From NCBI GenBank assembly GCA_007570785.1, contig ML664174.1, forward strand, positions 6,585,402 to 6,649,401: a DNA stretch of 64,000 bases. The letters run 5' to 3'. The DNA comes from Antilocapra americana. Its lineage: Eukaryota > Chordata > Mammalia > Artiodactyla > Antilocapridae. The position numbers and the translations under genes were made by a program. The stretch's first letter is position 1. Each line of letters opens with the position of its first letter. Under the pieces are notes generated by a model. The model did not search any database. It worked only from the letters and a program-made list of their open reading frames with translations, and had not been told where the DNA came from. Shown one piece after another: positions 58,288-64,000 of this stretch.

Positions 58288-58508
58288 GCGGATCAGGCGA
58301 TGGCCAACTATGGCCTGTGACCTTCCATCTGGTTTTGTAAATGAACAGTAGTGAACTGCAACCATACCCACTTGTTTACAAACTGTTTGAGGCTCCTTTA
58401 TGCTACTGTGGCTGACTGAGTGGTTGCCACCGAGACTGTAGGGCCCATAAAACCTAAAATATTACTATCTGGCTCTTTACAGAAAAAATTTGCTGACCTT
58501 TGGCCAGT
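58288..58508 (-). mobile_element. Nonautonomous hAT element, MER1-like
   Basis: 'caggcgatggccaactatgg' at one end and 'cagaaaaaatttgctgacct' at the other, with 'gggcccataaaacctaaaat' inside, match a mammal-wide hAT element with GGTCGGCAAAC-type ends. The exact family name is uncertain. Confidence 0.55.
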
Positions 58509-58799
58509 GAGCTAATAGGGCAAAACAAGAATGCACTCACTGGCATTTGAAAGTCCTGAAGCAAACAAGTGGGAAACAAAGCATTACTGTTTCTAGAAGA
58601 GAGATAAGACAGTAAGATTCTCTGATTTATAAAATGAAGATGTTAAATATTAGACATAAGGGCCCCTTACAGCATTTTTTTTTTTACTTGTTAAGCTGTA
58701 TTTAAAGCTCTGTGATAAATAAATTGAATTTAAAAGAACAATCATTTACTACTATAACCCAGACCTGTCTGGGTTGTTTCTGGTGTTTGGTGATCACGA
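58509..58799. other. Unassigned spacer
   Basis: No named repeat; a T10 run is near 58675. Confidence 0.4.
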
Positions 58800-60446
58800 A
58801 TTAAACCACTAAAAATATTTTCAGATTTTTGCACTGATATATTTCATTTATTTGGGTAAAAAGAATACCTAGGAGAAAGACTGCTGGGTCATATGGTTAA
58901 GGTAGGCGTTTATAAGGAACTGTTTTCCATGGTGCCAATAATATCTATCAATAGCATTTCCATCAGTACGTAAGAGAATTCAAGGTGCTCTGTATACTCC
59001 TATTTTTGTCAGTATTCGGTAATGTCAGGATTTTTGTTTTTGCTTTTTGAAGTATTTTAAATGTATATAATAGTATTGCATTATGATTTTAATTTGCATT
59101 TCTTAATGACTAATGATTTTGAGCATAGTTTCTCATGCTTATTTGTCATCTGTATATCTTCCTTGCTGAAGTGTTTATTCAAATATTTTGCCCACTTTTT
59201 TGTCCATTTTTAAAATTAGATTGTTGGAGTTTTCATAGTTCCTTATATTTCTAGTTACCAGTCCTTTAACATATGAGTTGCACAAATATTATCTCAGTCT
59301 GTGGCTTATCTTTTCATTTTCTGAAGTGTCTTCAAAGAACAGAAATGTTAATATTTTATAGTTAATGTTTTTTTATGTCATTTAAGAAATCTTTGCCTGC
59401 CCCCAGGCCACAAAGATTTTTTTTCCATTTTCTTTTTTCTAGAAGTTTTATAGTTTTAGGTTTTATGTTATGATGTATGATTCATTCTGAGTTGAGTTTC
59501 TATAATAGTGAAAGGAATTAGTCAGTTTATTTGTTGTTTTTTATATATGGATATCTACTGGTTCTAGCATAATTTGTTGACAAACTATTCCTTTTCCATT
59601 GACTTCTCTTAGCATCTTTGTTTAAAACTAACTGCAAACTGTGGATTTCTGCACTCTCTATTCTGTTCCACTGATCTGGTGTCAATCCTATGACCAATAC
59701 AATGTTGTCTTAATTATTATAGCTTTATAGTAGGTCTTAAAATCAGGGAGTGCAAGTCTTCTAACTACACTTTCTTTTTTCATAAATTGCTCTAGCTATT
59801 CTCAATCTTTTGCTTTCCTACATAGATCTCACAGTCAGATTATTGACTTCCACCCAAAAGCCTACTGGGATCTCTAGGATTGTGTATTGAATATACAGAG
59901 TAATTTGGAGAGAATCAACATTGTGACACTTCTGAGTTTTGAGTATATGAGCATGGTGTATTTTCATTTATTTAGGTCTACTTTGATTTCTCTCATCAAT
60001 GCTTTATAGTTTTCAGCATAAAAATCTTACATATATTTTGCTACATTTGTCACCAAATATATCATGGTTTAAGGTTCTCTTATTAATGGTATAGGTTTTA
60101 AATTTTGATTTCCAATTGTTCACCACTAGCTTACAGAAAAACAATTAATGTCTATATATTGATTTCCACACCCTGTAATCTTCCTAAAATCACTCGTTAA
60201 ATATAGTAGCTTTTTTGGGTAAAATCTTTGGGGTTTTCTACCAAATATATCATACTGTCTATGAGTAAAGATAGTCTTATTTCTTCCAATCTGAATATAC
60301 TTAAATTCTTTTTCTTGCCATATCACACTGGCTGGATTCAACAATACACTGCTAATTCAATTCAACAATATACTGCTAGAAACTGCAAGAATAGACCATC
60401 TTTGCCTTATTCCCAATCTTAGGAAGAAAGAATTCAGTATTTCACT

Positions 60447-60581
60447 GCTACTGTTGCTGCTGCTAAGTCGCTTTAGTCATGTCTGACTCTGTGCGACCCT
60501 ACGGACAGCAACCCACCAGGTTCCTTTGTCCACAGGATTCTCTAGGGAAGAACACTAGAGTGGGCTGCCATTTCCTTCTCC
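60447..60581 (-). mobile_element. Bov-A2-type SINE with 12-bp TSD in L1M
   Basis: The antisense Bov-A monomer ('aagtcgctttagtcatgtct' to 'gccatttccttctc') is preceded by GCT repeats. CAGTATTTCACT is at 60435-60446 and 60582-60593. Confidence 0.95.
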
Positions 60582-61456
60582 CAGTATTTCACTATTAAGT
60601 ATTAAATCCTTTTTCAGGTTTAGAAAGTTCCCTTCTACTCCAGGTTTGCTCAGAGTTTTCATCATAAACAGTTAATGGATTTTGTCAATGGTTTTTTCTT
60701 CCTACATCTACTGAAATGATCTTTTTTATTAATTTGTTGCTGCGGTAAATTTTAAATTTTAATGTTGCATTCAAAATCAGCCTAGCAATCCTGAAATAAG
60801 CTCTACTCAGTCATGATGTATTCACTCTTTTCATTTATTGCTTAATTTACTTCGTTAATATTTTTAAGGATTTGTATATTTATGTTCATGAGAAACATCA
60901 GTCTGTAGTTGTTTGTGTAGAACTGATATTATTTCACCCTTAAATGTTTGATAGATTTTACCAGTGAATTTTACCTAGAATTTTCTTCATGGGATTTTAT
61001 TAATTTATATAATTTTTAATTGAAGGATAATTGCTTCACAGAATTTTGTTGTATTCTGTCAAACCTCAACATGAATCAGGTATATGTATATAGGTATACA
61101 TATATCCCCTCCCTCTTGAATCTCCTTCCCATCTCCCTCCCTACCCCATCCCTCTAGGCTGATACAGAGCCCCTGTTTGCGTTCCCAGAGACATACAGCA
61201 AATTCCCATTGGCTATCTATTTTACATATGGTAATGTAAGTTTACATGTTACTCTCTCCATACATCACACCATTTCCTCTCCTCCCCCCATGTCCGTAAG
61301 TCTGTTCTCTGTGTCTGTTTCTCCATTGCTGCCCTGCAGATAAATTCTTGGCATCATCTTTCTAAATTCCATATATATGCATTAGTATACAATATTTATC
61401 TTTCTCTTTCTGACTTATTTCAGTCTGTATAATAGGCTCTAGGTTCATCCACTTCA

Positions 61457-62521
61457 TTAGAACTGACTCAAATGTGTTTCTTTTATGGCTGAGTAATATT
61501 CCATTGTGTATATATACCACAACTTCTTTATCCATTCATCCATCAATGGACATCTAGGTTGCTTCCATGTTCCAGCTATTGTAAATAGTGCTACAATGAA
61601 CACTGGGTTACATGTGCCTTTTTCAATTTTGGCTTCCTCAGAGTATATGCCTAGGAGTAGAATTGTTGGGTCATGTGGTGGTTTTATTCCTAGTTTTTTA
61701 AGGAATCTCCCTACCATCTTCCATAGTCACGTGTATGTCAATGGAGGAGGAAATGGCAACTGCAGTCTTCTTGCCTGGAAAATCCCATGGAAAGAGAGCC
61801 TAGTGGGCTATAGTCCATAGGGTCGCAAAGAGTCGGACATGACTGAAGTGACTTAGTACATAATTCCATACACTTCTATGATATTATAATAATCCTGAAG
61901 TCAGAAATGATGGCTAATGAAAGTATGGTTAAATGGTTAAATCCCATTAACCAATACAATATTGTAAAGTAAAAAAAATAAAGAAATAAAATAAAAAATT
62001 AAAGTTTTCTTAATTGCAAAATTATAATACAATGTTTATGACATGAAATAGAGGGAAAAGGTACATATGAACCCAATTTTGACATTTCTATCATAAAAGT
62101 AAAAATTCAGGACTTACATTTTCATGTGAGACATAATTGATAATGTCTGTATCAATTTACATTCCCATCAACACCACAAGAGGGTTCTCTTTTCTCTACA
62201 TCCTCTCCAGCATTTATTGTTTGTAGACTTTTTGATGATGGCCATTCTGACCCGTGTGAGGTGATATCTCGTTGTAGTTGTAGTTTTGATTTGCATTTCT
62301 CTAATAATGAACGATGCTGAGCATCTTTTCATGTGTTTGCTAACCATCTGTATGTCTTCTTTGGAGAAATGTCTATTCAGGTCTTTCCCCCACTTTTTGA
62401 TTGGGTTGTTTGTTTTTCTGGTGTTGAGTTGTACAAGCTGCTTGTATATTTTCAGAATTAATCCTCTGTCAGTTGTTTCATTTGCTATTATTTTCTCCCA
62501 TTCTGAAGGTTGTCTTTTCAC
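61457..62521 (-). pseudogene. L1 ORF2 C-terminus, split by a templated insertion
   Basis: The upstream frame at 62168-62521 (117 codons) reads through [19 protein letters not shown] and [14 protein letters not shown]. The downstream frame at 61457-61717 (86 codons) reads RFLKKLGIKPPHDPTILLLGI and [14 protein letters not shown]. They are the two halves of one C-terminal domain, with the foreign block between them. Confidence 0.88.
61728..62146. other. Chimeric templated insertion (419 bp) inside the L1
   Basis: L1 is contiguous up to 'ccatagt' (61721-61727) and resumes at 'ctgtatcaat' (62147), with at most 2 bp of L1 lost. The block consists of 14 nt filler, a direct copy of 57950-58138 (61742-61926), 22 nt filler, an inverted copy of 56060-56234 (61949-62125), and 21 nt filler. 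Confidence 0.93.
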
Positions 62522-62841
62522 CTTGTTTATAGTTTCCTTTGCTGTGCAAAAGTTTTTAAGTTAAATTAGGTTCCACTGGTATATTTTTGTTTTTATTTCA
62601 ATTACTCTAGGTGGTGGGTGATAGAGGACCTTGCTTTCATTTATGTCTCTGTGTTCTGCCTATGTTTTCCTCTAAGAGTTTTATAGTTTCTGGTCTTACA
62701 TTTAGGTCTTTAATCCATTTTGAATTTATCTTTGTGTATGGTGTTAGGAAGTGCTCTGATTTCATCCTTTTACATGTAGCTGTCTCTTCATGGGATTTTT
62801 AACTACAAATTCAATTTCTGTTCTTTCTGATAATTTTGTTT

Positions 62842-63385
62842 ACTTACTTATTTTTGGCTGTGCTGGATTTTTGTTGCTGCATGGGCTTTTCTCTAATTGC
62901 AGCAAGCAGGGGCTTCTCTCTAGTTACGGTGTGTGTGCTTCTCATTGCAGTGGCTTCTCTTGCTGTGGAGCTGGGCGCTAGGGTGCATGGGCTTCAGTAG
63001 CTGCGGCACATATAGGTTCAGCAGTTTTGACTCCCAGGCTCTACAGACCGCAGGTTCAACAGTTGGGGCACATAGGCTTAGTTGCTTTGTAGCAGCATGT
63101 AGGATCCTCTCAGATCAGGGGTCAAACCCAAGTCTCCCACATTGGCAGGTGGATTCTTTACCACTGAGCCACCAGTTCAGTTCAGTCGCTCAGTCATGTC
63201 CAACTCTGCGAATTCATGAATCACAGCACACCAGGCGTCCCTGTCCATCACCAACTCCCGGAATTTACCCAAACTCATGTCCACTGAGTCAGTGATGCCA
63301 TCCAACCATCTCATCCTCTGTCATCCCCTTCTCCTCCTGCCCTCAATCTTTCCCAGCATCAGGGTCAGCCACCAGGGAAGTCCCT
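62842..63385 (-). mobile_element. CHR-1 SINE in L1M, itself split by BovB
   Basis: The antisense long-form CHR goes from 'atttttggctgtgctggatt' through 'gcagcaagcaggggcttctc' to the head 'gagccaccag' (63166-63175). It finishes with 'gccaccagggaagtccc' after the BovB piece. L1M sequence continues on both sides. Confidence 0.92.
63176..63366 (-). mobile_element. BovB 3' end inside the CHR head, 9-bp TSD
   Basis: The antisense BovB tail 'ttcagttcagtcgctcagtc' to 'cccagcatcagggtc' is 191 bp. AGCCACCAG at 63167-63175 and 63367-63375 bounds it exactly, so BovB landed within the SINE. Confidence 0.95.
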
Positions 63386-63814
63386 TAAACTCCATTTCTT
63401 TAATGGATATGGGACTATCCAGGTTATATGGTTCTTCCTCAGAAAGCTTTGGTTGTTTGTAGCTTTCAAAGAATTTATCCATTTCATCACTAAATTTAGT
63501 GAAATGAAGTTGATCACAACATTCCCTTATTGTTTATTTAATATCTTAGGACCTCCAGTAATATATATAACCTCTTTCATTCCTGATACTGCTAATCTGC
63601 TTTTTCTCTTTTTTTCTCTTGATCAGTGTGGGGAGTCTTATCAATTCTATTAAACTTTTCAAAGAACCAGCTTTTTATTTCACTGATTCTTTTCTCTATT
63701 GTTTCCTATTTTTAATTTCATGAACTTATGCTTTTATCTTCCTTATTTCCTTCCTCCTGCTTATTCTGGATTTAATTTTTTTCTACTTTTCACTAGCTTA
63801 GATCACTGACTCCT

Positions 63815-63905
63815 TTAAATAAATATTATATAACAATCAAATAATAAATATTAAAATTAAGTAATATTAAATAGCTTAATATTAAAAATTAATATTAAAT
63901 AAATC
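63815..63905. repeat. Degenerate AATATTAAAT-type AT-rich repeat
   Basis: Variants of AATATTAAA recur about six times in some 90 bp of pure A/T-rich DNA inside the L1M. It may be a local expansion. Confidence 0.6.
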
Positions 63906-64000
63906 TTTCTTTCATCAAGTGCTTACAGCAGAAAAAAAATTCCCTCCAAGCACTAACTTGGCTGCAACCCACAGATTTTGATACACTGTATTTTCATTTT

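Larger units (their letters stand above)
60999..62784 (-). mobile_element. Ruminant L1, 5'-truncated, with perfect 15-bp TSD
   Basis: TCTTCATGGGATTTT at 60984-60998 and 62785-62799 bounds the insertion exactly. The element runs from an A/T-rich tail through the 3' UTR and ORF2 C-terminus to the RNase-H-like upstream part. It is more diverged than the L1_BT copies at 46-47 and 56 kb. Excluding the 419-bp foreign block at 61728-62146, about 1,367 bp are L1. Confidence 0.95.
58800..64000 (-). mobile_element. Old L1M ORF2, antisense, host of nested insertions
   Basis: L1 phrases run from 'gactgctgggtcatatggtt' (58880) through 'tctattctgttccactgatc' (59660) to 'caacccacagattttgatac' (63966). The element continues beyond the window. 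Younger insertions at 60447-60581, 60999-62784 and about 62842-63385 interrupt it. No open frame is left. Confidence 0.85.

Noticed and set aside
1..64000. CRISPR array, bacterial operon, phage or plasmid
   Set aside because: The repeat content is entirely mammalian and ruminant. No spaced direct-repeat array or dense coding layout exists in the window.

Overview
The window looks like nuclear DNA of a bovid-lineage ruminant (cattle, sheep, goat or a close relative). The evidence is many copies of ruminant-specific retroelements: the RTE-type LINE BovB, its SINE derivatives Bov-tA and Bov-A2, the artiodactyl tRNA-Glu SINEs CHR-1/CHR-2, and 5'-truncated ruminant L1 (L1_BT type). These lie over older mammal-wide L2, MIR, L1M, MER5A, MaLR and hAT relics. 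I found no host protein-coding gene, rRNA, tRNA gene, CRISPR array or operon. The window is AT-rich intergenic or intronic DNA. Family names come from memory of consensus sequences; no repeat-library search was run.

Layout. 1-5 kb: AT-rich DNA, then a 2.5-kb antisense BovB keeping endonuclease and reverse-transcriptase (RT) remnants. 5-10 kb: Bov-tA copies, a hAT element and long L2 tracts. 10-26 kb: scattered SINEs, MIR, L2, L1M 3' ends, a poly-C tract and a CA repeat. 26.9-28.5 kb: a sense BovB with much of its RT readable. 28.6-35 kb: L2, an old L1 ORF2, and young CHR and L1 insertions with exact target-site duplications (TSDs). 36.2-39.1 kb: a fossil hAT transposon broken up by an LTR, two BovB pieces and an L1 piece, with a readable transposase fragment. 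39-56 kb: BovB 3' ends, CHR, MIR and two adjacent L1 3' ends. 56-64 kb: an L1_BT copy, a Bov-tA, a hAT element, then an old antisense L1M that hosts several nested younger insertions.

Best observation. The L1 at 60999-62784 is split by 419 foreign bases (61728-62146). These are built from a direct copy of 57950-58138 and an inverted copy of 56060-56234, joined by short filler. Each donor crosses a junction between a retroelement and its flank, so the copies came from this locus, most simply by template switching during DNA repair or replication. The elements do not form a pathway; the window records stacked insertions whose order can be read from nesting and TSDs.
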